Source: an uncultured Bacteroidales bacterium
Lineage (GTDB): Bacteria; Bacteroidota; Bacteroidia; Bacteroidales; Paludibacteraceae
DNA length: 64,000 nucleotides
Direction: 5' to 3'
Assembly (NCBI GenBank): GCA_902762355.1
Contig: CACWNR010000001.1
Location: 62,001 to 126,000, forward strand
Part shown: one piece after another, positions 53,122-60,847 of the stretch
Position numbering within the stretch: position 1 is the stretch's first letter
Layout of the letters: the number at the start of each line of letters is the position of its first letter
Program-made: the position numbers and the translations under genes
Notes under the pieces: model-generated
Seen by the model: only the letters and a program-made list of their open reading frames with translations
Told to the model about the DNA's origin: nothing
Databases searched by the model: none

Positions 53122-53601
53122 ATGAAACGTATTTTCTTATTTGCTGTTATAGCGCTTGCCGCTATCTCCCTCACTTCCTGTTTGGAGTCGAAAGACCAAG
53201 CTACGCCTGTTATTCAGGCCGGATATATTACGCGTGTCAGCGCCGCTGGTGTCTGCGATACCATCTCTTTTGCGGATACGCTTCATGTCGCCGATACCCT
53301 GCGTGTGCCTTTTGCGCTGTGGGGCGTGTATAATAACTTGACTACGTTCCAAGTATCCGCCGATACCTCTGCTGTGGCTTATCAACTACTCAACGACTCC
53401 TCGTATCTGCATCTGCTCGATAATAGTTCCGCACCGGAGAAAGGCTACTTGCGTTTCGTAACCGGGTGTGTGCTCTTCGAGACGACCTTGCAGTATATAC
53501 CTAAGAAAACAGGGGATTACGAGGTGAAATTGGTACTCGCCTCAGATGCCGGAGAGAAATACTCTCCTCTCGATGCGTACTTTGTGATGCGAGTGCACTA
53601 A
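53122..53601 (+). CDS. Small lipoprotein of unknown function
   Basis: The ATG at 53122 (MKRIFLFAVIALAAISLTSC) gives 159 residues with a textbook lipoprotein signal and Cys20. A longer frame starts at 53110, but that lies in the tRNA acceptor stem. The mature protein is beta-rich (DTLHVADTLRVPFALWGVYNNLTTFQVSADTS), perhaps an immunoglobulin-like fold; I do not recognise a family. It begins only 4 bases after the tRNA-Leu and shares its promoter, so tRNA 3' processing would leave a nearly leaderless messenger. Confidence 0.8.
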   Translation: MKRIFLFAVIALAAISLTSCLESKDQATPVIQAGYITRVSAAGVCDTISFADTLHVADTLRVPFALWGVYNNLTTFQVSADTSAVAYQLLNDSSYLHLLDNSSAPEKGYLRFVTGCVLFETTLQYIPKKTGDYEVKLVLASDAGEKYSPLDAYFVMRVH

Positions 53602-53604
53602 ATC

Positions 53605-54396
53605 TTATAGCTTTTTCGCTTCCTGCCAAAGTGCTTCCATTTCCTCAAGACTCATGTCCTTGAGTTCTTTGCCTTGCTCCTTGGCCTTTGCTTCCACGTA
53701 ATTGAAGCGCTTGATGAACTTCAGGTTCGTTTGCTCCAGCGCATTGTCCGGCTTCAGTTTATACAGTCGCGCCGCGTTGATAAGCGAAAACATCAAGTCC
53801 CCGAATTCTTCGGTCATTCGTGCATCCGTAACCTGTAACCCGTCTCCCGTAACCTCTTTTTCAAACTCCGCAATCTCTTCTTTTACCTTTGCCCATACAT
53901 CCTCGCGTTGTTTCCAATCAAAGCCCACATTCGCCACCTTATCCTGAATCCGATAGGCCTTCACCAAACTCGGCAGACTATCCGGTATACCACCTAACAC
54001 GGTCTTATTGCCGCCTTTCTCTTTCAACTTAACCTGCTCCCACAGATGACTTACATCCTCTGCGTTCTGCGCGGCCGCTTCTCCATATACATGCGGGTGA
54101 CGGAAAATGAGCTTGTCACATATCCGGTTACATACATCGGCAATGTCAAAATCTTCCGTTTCCGAGCCCATCTTGGCGTAGAAAACCACATGCAGCAGCA
54201 CGTCCCCGAGTTCCTTGCAGATCTCGTTCATGTCGTGCCGACTAATCGCGGTCGCCAACTCGTACGTCTCCTCGATCGTGTTCTGACGAAGACTGTCAAA
54301 GGTCTGTTTCCGATCCCACGGACATTTTTCCCTGAGATCATCCATGATATCCAGCAACCGACCGAAAGCTGCTAATTTTTCTTCTCTACTGCTCAT
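53605..54396 (-). CDS. mazG: Nucleoside triphosphate pyrophosphohydrolase MazG
   Basis: A 263-residue double-domain MazG. The first domain shows KCPWDRKQTFDSLRQNTIEETYEL and KELGDVLLHVVFYAKM, the second EEFGDLMFSLINAARLY; the acidic clusters bind Mg2+. It hydrolyses NTPs, including damaged ones, to NMP and pyrophosphate. A 7-base array codes the loop VTGDGLQVTDARM just before the second domain's EEFGD motif. It converges with the lipoprotein gene, leaving 3 bases between them. Confidence 0.95.
   Translation of the reverse strand: MSSREEKLAAFGRLLDIMDDLREKCPWDRKQTFDSLRQNTIEETYELATAISRHDMNEICKELGDVLLHVVFYAKMGSETEDFDIADVCNRICDKLIFRHPHVYGEAAAQNAEDVSHLWEQVKLKEKGGNKTVLGGIPDSLPSLVKAYRIQDKVANVGFDWKQREDVWAKVKEEIAEFEKEVTGDGLQVTDARMTEEFGDLMFSLINAARLYKLKPDNALEQTNLKFIKRFNYVEAKAKEQGKELKDMSLEEMEALWQEAKKL
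53826..53853. repeat. 7-base tandem array inside mazG, unit CCGTAAC
   Basis: Four units in exact phase: CCGTAAC, CTGTAAC, CCGTCTC, CCGTAAC. The unit is nearly the same as that of the intergenic array at 55180, in the same operon. Confidence 0.85.
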
Positions 54397-55174
54397 AGGT
54401 ATGCATGGTTAATTGACCCTTGTGATCCAACTTGGCGTACGTCCATTGTTTGAAACAATCGCCCAAAATCACCACACGACTGCCACTTGCAATCTGCAGA
54501 TCCAACTCAATATGCCGGTGACCGAAGATATAATAGTCGCGGTGGTTCTGCTGTTTCTCCTGATCCTTGGCGAACAACACCAACTCCTCCTTATCCTCGC
54601 CTTTGTACGGACACGGATTTGCCAATTCCTTCAAGCGACTCCGCTTCGCCCATTCATAACCGAACTTATTACCCCAACTCGGCGGAAGACTGCGGAAAAG
54701 CATTTGTAGAGTAGGATTTCTAAAGATCTCGCGCAAGCGCATGAAACGCTTGATTTTCTTCTTCACGTCCTTCGGATAGAGCGTCTCCCAGTTGCTCGGT
54801 AACAACCCGTCGCCATGCGCCAGATAAATCTGCTTACCATAACGGGAGATTGTACACGGATCATAATGAACCTCCGCACCCGTCAACTGTTGTAACCCGC
54901 CGAACGTCCACAGGTCATGATTGCCGGTGAAGATATGTACGTGTATACCGCGTTTGATCAGTTTCCGAATCTCTCGGCAGAAAGGATGGTATTGCCTTTT
55001 GCTCTTGTCGCGGATGTAATACTCCATCCAGAAATCGAACATATCGCCCAACATGTAAATCGAGACAGCATCTTTGCTCATCTCTTCCAACATGTCGATT
55101 AACTTCTTCTGTTGCGCGTATCCACGCTCTATCGCCCAACTACCCAAGTGGGCATCACTCAAAAAATAAATCAT
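54386..55174 (-). CDS. UDP-2,3-diacylglucosamine pyrophosphatase-like metallophosphoesterase
   Basis: A 262-residue calcineurin-type phosphoesterase with all metal motifs in order: SDAHLG (DxH), MLGDMFDFW (GDxxD), FTGNHDLW (GNHD), LAHGDGL and FGHRHIEL. The WNRF-free, membrane-proximal helical insert (KKKIKRFMRLREIFRN) fits LpxH-type enzymes that remove UMP from UDP-diacylglucosamine in lipid A synthesis. A different substrate cannot be excluded. It overlaps mazG by 11 bases. Confidence 0.87.
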   Translation of the reverse strand: MIYFLSDAHLGSWAIERGYAQQKKLIDMLEEMSKDAVSIYMLGDMFDFWMEYYIRDKSKRQYHPFCREIRKLIKRGIHVHIFTGNHDLWTFGGLQQLTGAEVHYDPCTISRYGKQIYLAHGDGLLPSNWETLYPKDVKKKIKRFMRLREIFRNPTLQMLFRSLPPSWGNKFGYEWAKRSRLKELANPCPYKGEDKEELVLFAKDQEKQQNHRDYYIFGHRHIELDLQIASGSRVVILGDCFKQWTYAKLDHKGQLTMHTYEQ

Positions 55175-55179
55175 ACTGC

Positions 55180-55207
55180 AACCTGTAACCTATAACCCGT
55201 AACCTTT
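55180..55207. repeat. 7-base tandem array, unit AACCTGT
   Basis: Four units in exact phase (AACCTGT, AACCTAT, AACCCGT, AACCTTT) between the phosphoesterase start and the stop codon of the upstream gene, which it reaches. Confidence 0.86.
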
Positions 55208-55520
55208 ATAGGAAGCCTAACTCGAGTTTGGCTTCTTCTGACATCATGTCCTTCGTCCATTCCGGCTCGAACACAATAGTTACATTCACATCTTTGATGC
55301 CGTCCACCGATCCTACTTTCTGACGAATGTCCTCCACAATGAAATCACCTGCCGGACACGACGGCGCAGTAAGCGTCATCGTGATATCGCATACTCCGTC
55401 ATCCTTGATCTCAATGCCGTAAATCAACCCCAAGTCATACACGTTCACCGGTATCTCCGGGTCAAAAACGGTCTTCAGCATCTTCAGTATCGCCTCTTCT
55501 TTTTCTAAAAACTCATTCAT
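55206..55520 (-). CDS. MIP18/DUF59 iron-sulfur assembly protein (SufT-like)
   Basis: A 104-residue protein: FDPEIPVNVYDLGLIYGIEI, then TMTLTAPSCPAGDFIVEDIRQKV, whose Cys is the conserved reactive residue of the family, and the FEPEWTKDMMSEEAKLELGFL end. These proteins help mature iron-sulfur proteins. The gene heads the lpxH-like/mazG operon and has a consensus promoter. Confidence 0.92.
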   Translation of the reverse strand: MNEFLEKEEAILKMLKTVFDPEIPVNVYDLGLIYGIEIKDDGVCDITMTLTAPSCPAGDFIVEDIRQKVGSVDGIKDVNVTIVFEPEWTKDMMSEEAKLELGFL

Positions 55521-55542
55521 TATACAGGCTCTGCAACCCTTT

Positions 55543-55591
55543 CAGCCGCAAAACGGCTGCAAAGGTACTACTTTTTTTTGACATGTGCAAA
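55543..55591 (-). promoter_or_regulatory. Promoter and leader hairpin of the DUF59 operon
   Basis: On the minus strand, TTTG (55591-55588), a 20-base spacer and TACCTTTG (55567-55560). Directly after it, CAGCCG/CGGCTG with a 5-base loop (55543-55559) would form a hairpin at the very start of the transcript. Confidence 0.8.
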
Positions 55592-55605
55592 TAAATCGCT
55601 ATTTT

Positions 55606-55650
55606 CTGCCAAATTGGCAGTATTTTGTCCTTGGCACAAGATTTGTCCTT
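55606..55650 (+). promoter_or_regulatory. Candidate sigma-54 promoter of htpG
   Basis: TTGGCAC (55631-55637), five bases, then TTG (55643-55645) gives the GG-N10-G spacing of a -24/-12 promoter, with T instead of C in the -12 dinucleotide. Upstream is a perfect 7-base-arm palindrome CTGCCAA-A-TTGGCAG (55606-55620), and TTTGTCCTT occurs twice 18 bases apart (55624, 55642). No TAnnTTTG element is present between 55600 and 55680. Confidence 0.5.
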
Positions 55651-55680
55651 CAAAAAGTGGCAAATTAAATACACAAACAT

Positions 55681-57615
55681 ATGAGTAAAGGTAATATTGG
55701 GGTAACGAGTGACAACATCTTCCCCGTCATTAAGAAATTTTTGTATTCCGATCATGAGATCTTCCTCCGCGAGTTGATCTCCAATGCCGTCGATGCAACC
55801 ACCAAACTGAAGACCCTTTCTTCCGTAGGCGAAGTCAAAGGTGATCTCGGTGACCTGCGCGTACGCGTTTCCATAGATAAAGCAAAGAAAACCCTCACCG
55901 TCTCCGACCATGGTATAGGCATGACTGCCGAAGAGGTGGACAAGTACATCAACCAGATCGCGTTCTCGGGCGCAGAGGAGTTCCTCAACCAATACAAAGA
56001 CAAAACGGAAGCCATCATCGGTCATTTCGGTCTCGGTTTCTATTCGTCTTTTATGGTTGCCAATAAAGTGGAGATCTTCTCGCAGTCCTATAAAGAGGAC
56101 GCCAAAGCCGTACACTGGAGTTGCGAAGGCAATCCCGAGTACACGATGGAGGATACCATCAAGGCCGAGCGAGGCACCGATATCGTTCTCCACATCGACG
56201 ATGAGTTCAGCCAATACCTCGAGGACGCGACCATCGAAGGGCTGCTCAAGAAATACTGCAAGTTCCTTCCGATTGAGATCGCTTTTGGTAAGAAGAAAGA
56301 ATGGAAAGACGGCAAAGAGGTAGAACTGGACGAAGAGAATATCATCAACGACATTAACCCCGCTTGGACGCGTAAGCCGGCAGACCTCAAGGACGAGGAT
56401 TATGATAAGTTCTATCATGAACTATATCCCATGCAGATGGATGAACCGCTCTTCCATATTCACCTCAATGTGGACTATCCCTTCAACCTTACGGGTATCC
56501 TCTATTTCCCGAAGATCAAGTCCAACCTCGACGTCCACCGCAATAAGATCCAACTCTATTGCAATCAAGTCTATGTTACCGACGAGGTGGAGAATATCGT
56601 TCCCGAGTACCTGACGCTCTTACACGGTGTCATCGACAGCCCGGATATCCCGCTCAACGTCAGCCGTTCATACCTGCAATCGGATAACAACGTCAAGAAA
56701 ATCAGCGGATACATCACCAAGAAGGTAGCCGACAAACTTGCCGAACTATACAAAGCCGACAAGGAGGACTTCGCCAAAAAATGGGATGACATCAAGATGT
56801 TCATTCAATTTGGTATGTTGACCGACGAGAAGTTCTACGAGAAAGCCACAGGTTTTGCACTCTACAAGAATCTCTCCAACGAATATGCGACGCTTGACGA
56901 GTACATGGACAAGGTGCGTGAGCAACAAGTAGACAAGGACGGCAACATGGTGCTTCTTTACACCAACGATCCCGATGCGCACTATACCTATATCGAGCGC
57001 GCGAAAGCGAAAGGTTACGATGTCCTGTTGATGGACGGCGAACTCGACGTACACTGCATGTCGCAGGCCGAGCAAAAACACGAGAAGTTACGTTTCGTGC
57101 GTATTGATTCCGACACGATCGAGAACCTCATCAAGAAGGAAGACGCTGCCAAAGACACCTATACGGACGAGCAGAAAGAGGGTCTGCGTAAAGCCTTTGA
57201 GAACCTGCTGCCGAATGACGCTGACAAACTCAAATACAACGTCACCTGCGAAGCTGCTGCGGCTGATGCCCTGCCGGTCTTCCTGACACAGAATGAGTTT
57301 ATGCGTCGAATGAAAGAGATGGCGGCGCACCAGCAAGGCATGTCCTTCTACGGCCAGATGCCCGATAGTTACAACCTCGTGGTCAATACTGCCCATCCGC
57401 TCATCCAGGAACTTGTCGGCAAGGAAATCTCCGAAGAAGTACAGGAAGAAGTGGAGAAAGACGGTCAGAAGGAAACGGTTGTCAAGACGGTTTACAAACT
57501 GGAAGGCGAAGACGAGCGAATGAAACAACTCATCGACATAGCGCTGCTTGCTTCCGGTCAACTCAAAGGCGAAGCCCTTGCGAAATTCGTCAACCGAAGT
57601 GTGGAACTGTTATAA
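55681..57615 (+). CDS. htpG: Molecular chaperone HtpG (Hsp90)
   Basis: A 644-residue Hsp90. The N-terminal ATPase shows FLRELISNAVDATTKL (Val where many have Ser), SDHGIGMTAEEV and GHFGLGFYSSFMV. The middle domain has GILYFPKIKSNLDVHRNKIQLY and the catalytic-Arg segment LNVSRSYLQSD. The C-terminal dimerisation domain ends LAKFVNRSVELL. It folds client proteins under stress. It is a single-gene unit between a possible sigma-54 promoter and a strong terminator. Confidence 0.97.
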   Translation: MSKGNIGVTSDNIFPVIKKFLYSDHEIFLRELISNAVDATTKLKTLSSVGEVKGDLGDLRVRVSIDKAKKTLTVSDHGIGMTAEEVDKYINQIAFSGAEEFLNQYKDKTEAIIGHFGLGFYSSFMVANKVEIFSQSYKEDAKAVHWSCEGNPEYTMEDTIKAERGTDIVLHIDDEFSQYLEDATIEGLLKKYCKFLPIEIAFGKKKEWKDGKEVELDEENIINDINPAWTRKPADLKDEDYDKFYHELYPMQMDEPLFHIHLNVDYPFNLTGILYFPKIKSNLDVHRNKIQLYCNQVYVTDEVENIVPEYLTLLHGVIDSPDIPLNVSRSYLQSDNNVKKISGYITKKVADKLAELYKADKEDFAKKWDDIKMFIQFGMLTDEKFYEKATGFALYKNLSNEYATLDEYMDKVREQQVDKDGNMVLLYTNDPDAHYTYIERAKAKGYDVLLMDGELDVHCMSQAEQKHEKLRFVRIDSDTIENLIKKEDAAKDTYTDEQKEGLRKAFENLLPNDADKLKYNVTCEAAAADALPVFLTQNEFMRRMKEMAAHQQGMSFYGQMPDSYNLVVNTAHPLIQELVGKEISEEVQEEVEKDGQKETVVKTVYKLEGEDERMKQLIDIALLASGQLKGEALAKFVNRSVELL

Positions 57616-57617
57616 TG

Positions 57618-57650
57618 AAAAATGGCTGCTCAACGGCAGCCATTTTTTTT
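57618..57650. terminator. Bidirectional terminator between htpG and clpP
   Basis: Perfect 9-bp stem AATGGCTGC (57621-57629) / GCAGCCATT (57636-57644), loop TCAACG, followed by nine Ts on plus and preceded by As that serve the minus strand. Confidence 0.92.
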
Positions 57651-58261
57651 TATGCTTTGCGTTCTACGACGCTGTCGAGGAAGCCGAGCTTGATCGCTTC
57701 ATCCGCTTTCATCCATTTATCGCGGTCACAGAGCGCCTCGATTTGTTCCATCGACTGACCACTGTTCTCTGCCAGAACTTTATACAAGTCCTGCTTGAGG
57801 CTCTCCATCTCTTTGAGATGGATAGCTTGGTCCTTGAAGGTCGAGTAACCGATACCCGAACTCGGCTGATGAATCATGAAACGCGAGTAGGGCAGAGCTG
57901 CACGGTGACCTTTCTCACCGCTCGATGCAATAACCGCACCCATCGATGCCGCCAGACCCAGAACCGTCGTGTAAACCGGCGATTTGATGAATTTCATAAC
58001 GGAGATCAACTCCAGACCCGAATAGACCTCACCGCCTTGCGAGTTGATATACAGATGAATAGGATCGTGGTTGAGCGAATCCAGGAACAACAACTGCGCA
58101 ACCAGCGTATCCATGTTATCTCCTACCACCTCTCCGCTCAGGAACAGGATGCGATCCATCATCAAGCGGCTGAACACATCCAATTGCGTGATATTCAACT
58201 GCCGCTCTTCAATAATATACGGGTTAAACAACCGCCCGTCAATCTTTTCTTCTTTTTTCAT
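57650..58261 (-). CDS. clpP: ATP-dependent Clp protease proteolytic subunit
   Basis: A 203-residue serine protease with the triad Ser106 (GLAASMGAV), His131 (SRFMIHQPS) and Asp181 (CDRDKWM). YINSQGGEVYSGL forms the substrate groove. The N-terminal DVFSRLMMDRILFL is a little more divergent than usual. It assembles into a 14-mer that works with ClpX or ClpA-type ATPases, which are not encoded here. It follows the Xaa-Pro peptidase, with a 7-base array filling the junction. Confidence 0.94.
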   Translation of the reverse strand: MKKEEKIDGRLFNPYIIEERQLNITQLDVFSRLMMDRILFLSGEVVGDNMDTLVAQLLFLDSLNHDPIHLYINSQGGEVYSGLELISVMKFIKSPVYTTVLGLAASMGAVIASSGEKGHRAALPYSRFMIHQPSSGIGYSTFKDQAIHLKEMESLKQDLYKVLAENSGQSMEQIEALCDRDKWMKADEAIKLGFLDSVVERKA

Positions 58262-58288
58262 ATCGTTTATCTATTATCTATCATCTAT
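58261..58288. repeat. 7-base tandem array, unit TATCTAT
   Basis: Four units in exact phase (TATCGTT, TATCTAT, TATCTAT, CATCTAT). It fills the 26 bases between the M24 peptidase stop and the clpP start codon. Confidence 0.86.
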
Positions 58289-60087
58289 TAGAGTTCGAGT
58301 GCCGCGCACTTGTACGCGAGGTATTTCTTCTCCTCGTTATTAAGCAACGGCGACACCTCTTTATATACGCGCACGTGGTACGCGTTGAGCCAATCGATCT
58401 CGTCTTCGGTCATGAGCGACATCTCTATCAGACTCGTGTCGTAGAAGCACAGCGTCAGTGTCTCAAATTGCAACCACTCGTCTTCGGTCGTCGTGGCTTT
58501 CGTCTGTTTTGCCGGCACAACCGTGATCAGGTTCTCCGTGCGGATACCCCACATGTCGGTGCGGTAGATACCCGGCTCGTCGGAGATAATATGTCCTACC
58601 TCCAGTGCCGTCGGGTTATTGTCCGTACGCACGTTCTGCGGACCTTCGTGGCAGCCTAAGAAATGACCTACACCGTGACCTGTGCCGTGACCGAACGTGA
58701 TTCCGGCTTCCCACATGTACTGCTTGGCGAGCGCGTCCAACTGGTTACCCCGCGTGCCTCTCGGGAAACGTGCACGAGCGAGTGCGATATGCCCCTTCAG
58801 TACGTACGTATAGTCCAATTTCGCTTGCTGCGGGATACGTCCGCCGAGCCATATAGTTCGAGTTATATCCGTTGTACCGTCCAGGTACTGACCACCGCTG
58901 TCCAACAGCAACATACCTTCCGGTTTCACCTCCGCGCAGTTGTCCTTTGTCGCCGCATAGTGAACAATCGCACCGTTCCCCTTATAACCTGCGATTGTAC
59001 CGAAACTCTCCTCCACGAAGTTCTCTCCCATCATGCGGAACTCGTGCAGTTTCTCCATCAAGTCCCATTCGGTCAACCTTTCGCCATTCGCCCATTCACC
59101 ATTCGCCCTCTCCTTCTCATCCAGCCACATAAAGAACCGTGTCAGTGCCACGCAATCCTGCCGCATAGCAATCCGTTCGCCTTCCAACTCAACCGCATTC
59201 TTCTTCGCTTTATCAATCAGTATCGGCGACTTGGCATTGATCTTTTGGCAGCCCTCCGGAATAGCCTCAAACAGCGCTTCGTTCACACGTGCACCATCGT
59301 ACAATACAGAGCCTTTCAATCCGCGAATATAATCGAACACCGCCTCGTAAGGCATCACCTCTACATTGTTGAAATCGAGGTAGTTCTGTGCCGGCGAATC
59401 GATCTTATTAGCGTCCACAAACAGCGTACATTTGTCTGCTTCGAGTACCACGTAAGAAATCACCACGGGGTTGTACTCCACGTCGTTTCCGCGGATGTTG
59501 AGCAACCACGCAATCTCATCCAGTGCACTGATGATCATAGCGTCCGCTTTCTTCTTCGCCAGTTGTTCGCGCATCCTCGCGAGCTTTGATTCTACGCTCT
59601 CTCCTGCGAAATCAGCAGAGTAGGGGTATAACTTATCCTGCGGAATAGCCGGACGACCTTCTGTCCAGAGCGGCTTGATGAGGTCAATGCTCTTCAGCGC
59701 AATCTTCTCGCTCCATTCCTTATAGTCATTTACGCAGAACATCTCCGGATTAACACCAACCACTAATCCACTAACCTCTAATCCACTAATCCACTCAACC
59801 ACCGACGGACAATCCACATCGCTCTCCCGCATCAACTCAATCGTCGAGTCCTTGAGCTCGATGCCTGCCTGCAGGTAATAGCGGCTGTCGGTCCAAAGCA
59901 ACGCTTTGTCCATCGTCACCACCATCGTACCGGCTTCGCCGGAGAACCCGCTTAACCACTGCATCTCGCACCAGTGACTTGCCATATACTCGCTTGCGTG
60001 CGGGTCATTCCCCGGCACTACATAAGCAGCCAATCCATGCTCTTTCATCAATCCGCGTATCGCGGCCAATTTCTCTCTTGTCGTCAT
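58288..60087 (-). CDS. Xaa-Pro aminopeptidase (M24B, aminopeptidase P family)
   Basis: The start MTTREKLAAIRGLM gives 599 residues; a longer frame crosses the promoter. Two creatinase-N domains (about 1-290) precede the pita-bread catalytic domain. Metal ligands are seen in LLLDSGGQYLDGTTDITRT (two Asp), GTGHGVGHFLGCHEGP (His) and DEPGIYRTDMWGIRTENL (Glu). It removes N-terminal residues before proline. Two 7/8-base arrays lie inside: one codes ERANGEWANGERLTEW, the other SGLEVSGLVVGVN. Confidence 0.93.
   Translation of the reverse strand: MTTREKLAAIRGLMKEHGLAAYVVPGNDPHASEYMASHWCEMQWLSGFSGEAGTMVVTMDKALLWTDSRYYLQAGIELKDSTIELMRESDVDCPSVVEWISGLEVSGLVVGVNPEMFCVNDYKEWSEKIALKSIDLIKPLWTEGRPAIPQDKLYPYSADFAGESVESKLARMREQLAKKKADAMIISALDEIAWLLNIRGNDVEYNPVVISYVVLEADKCTLFVDANKIDSPAQNYLDFNNVEVMPYEAVFDYIRGLKGSVLYDGARVNEALFEAIPEGCQKINAKSPILIDKAKKNAVELEGERIAMRQDCVALTRFFMWLDEKERANGEWANGERLTEWDLMEKLHEFRMMGENFVEESFGTIAGYKGNGAIVHYAATKDNCAEVKPEGMLLLDSGGQYLDGTTDITRTIWLGGRIPQQAKLDYTYVLKGHIALARARFPRGTRGNQLDALAKQYMWEAGITFGHGTGHGVGHFLGCHEGPQNVRTDNNPTALEVGHIISDEPGIYRTDMWGIRTENLITVVPAKQTKATTTEDEWLQFETLTLCFYDTSLIEMSLMTEDEIDWLNAYHVRVYKEVSPLLNNEEKKYLAYKCAALEL
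59080..59107. repeat. 7-base tandem array inside the M24 gene, unit TTCGCCA
   Basis: TTC(G/A)CC recurs at 59080, 59087, 59095 and 59102 (spacing 7, 8, 7). It codes ANGEWANGE in a loop between the helices around the start of the catalytic domain. Confidence 0.8.
59761..59796. repeat. 7/8-base tandem array inside the M24 gene, unit CACTAAT
   Basis: CACTAA or a close variant recurs at 59761, 59769, 59776, 59784 and 59792 (spacing 8, 7, 8, 8). It codes WISGLEVSGLVVG in the first creatinase domain, itself a two-fold peptide repeat. Confidence 0.78.
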
Positions 60088-60106
60088 AATTAAACGAAAT
60101 TTTGCG

Positions 60107-60137
60107 CAAAGATACACTTTTTTTTGCATATATCAAA
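60107..60137 (-). promoter_or_regulatory. M24 peptidase / clpP promoter
   Basis: On the minus strand, TTTG (60137-60134), a 19-base spacer and TATCTTTG (60114-60107). Confidence 0.75.
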
Positions 60138-60163
60138 AAAAATGTGAAAATTTAATCGGATTA

Positions 60164-60195
60164 TTTGGATAATTAGAAAATTTTCACTAATTTTG
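60164..60195 (+). promoter_or_regulatory. Toxin-antitoxin operon promoter
   Basis: TTTG at 60164-60167, a 20-base spacer and TAATTTTG at 60188-60195, 27 bases before the antitoxin start. Confidence 0.8.
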
Positions 60196-60221
60196 CACCG
60201 ACTTTTAAAGAGGAGGTTAAC

Positions 60222-60473
60222 ATGAACGCAGTGCAATTAGATGCAGACATCCTTCGTAATCTTGGTATTATTGCAGAAGACGAAACCATGCTTGACAAAG
60301 TAGCCAAGTATCTTCGTCGCGTGGTTAAGCAGATGACAGATGACCCTACTTTGATGAGCAAAGAAGAGTTTTTTGCCCGCGTAGATGAGGCTCGCGAAGA
60401 TATTAAGTTGGGCAAAGGTGTCAAGATGAAAGCCAATGAATCTTTGGATGATTTTCTTAAACGTGTAGCGTGA
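60222..60473 (+). CDS. Antitoxin of a YoeB-type module
   Basis: An 83-residue protein with an N-terminal helical part (LDADILRNLGIIAEDETMLDKVAKYLRRVV) and a C-terminal tail (MSKEEFFARVDEAREDIKLGKG...SLDDFLKRVA) that would wrap the toxin. It does not look like the Phd/YefM fold that is the usual partner of YoeB; similar small proteins occur next to RelE/YoeB toxins in Bacteroidetes. The antitoxin call comes from size, charge and its TGATG overlap with the toxin gene. Confidence 0.8.
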   Translation: MNAVQLDADILRNLGIIAEDETMLDKVAKYLRRVVKQMTDDPTLMSKEEFFARVDEAREDIKLGKGVKMKANESLDDFLKRVA

Positions 60474-60745
60474 TGTACGAGATTATTTACTCTCCTCAGG
60501 CTATAGAGGATTTATTGCGCTTACAACGTTCTGAACCCGCTGCTTATAAGAAAGTGGGCAAGTTCATTGAGGAATTAAAAGAGCATCCCAAAACAGGAAC
60601 AGGACATCCGGAACAATTAAAAGGTGATCGTGCCGGACAATGGAGTCGTACGATCACTAAGAAACATCGTCTGATATACGAGATCATTGAGAAGACAGTG
60701 CACGTAGATATTTTATCTGCCTACGGACACTATGATGATAAGTAA
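60473..60745 (+). CDS. yoeB: YoeB/Txe-family mRNA interferase toxin
   Basis: The ATG overlapping the antitoxin stop (TGATG) gives 90 residues. YSPQAIEDLLRLQRSEPAAYKKVGKFIEEL is the first half of the RelE fold, GHPEQLKGDRAGQWSRTITKKHRLIYEI holds the catalytic Glu, Arg and His region, and ILSAYGHYDDK is the diagnostic YoeB end with the conserved His and Tyr. YoeB cuts mRNA in the ribosomal A site. All recognisable catalytic positions seem intact, so it should be active. Confidence 0.93.
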   Translation: MYEIIYSPQAIEDLLRLQRSEPAAYKKVGKFIEELKEHPKTGTGHPEQLKGDRAGQWSRTITKKHRLIYEIIEKTVHVDILSAYGHYDDK

Positions 60746-60847
60746 TCAATAAATACCGCTGCCACCGACAGCGTAAAAAAGCGGTCGTCGCTTCCCGACG
60801 TTAAACAGGAAGGACATATTGATTTTTCGCGTTTGCGATTTATTGGG
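60746..60847. other. Hairpin-rich non-coding stretch after the toxin gene
   Basis: Three short hairpins follow one another: ACCGCT (60755) with AGCGGT (60780) enclosing CGCTG/CAGCG, then CGTCG (60786) with CGACG (60796), then TCGC/GCGA around GTTT near 60827-60838. None has a clear T-run. They may be the 5' part of the same structured RNA as the next feature or the 3' end of the toxin messenger. Confidence 0.5.

Noticed and set aside
55513..56418. 301-codon open frame on the minus strand across htpG
   Set aside because: It is antisense to the conserved Hsp90 ATPase domain, has no family resemblance and exists because htpG codon use leaves the opposite strand open.
58663..59589. 308-codon open frame on the plus strand
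   Set aside because: Antisense to the M24 peptidase; rich in Arg, His and Cys with no domain.
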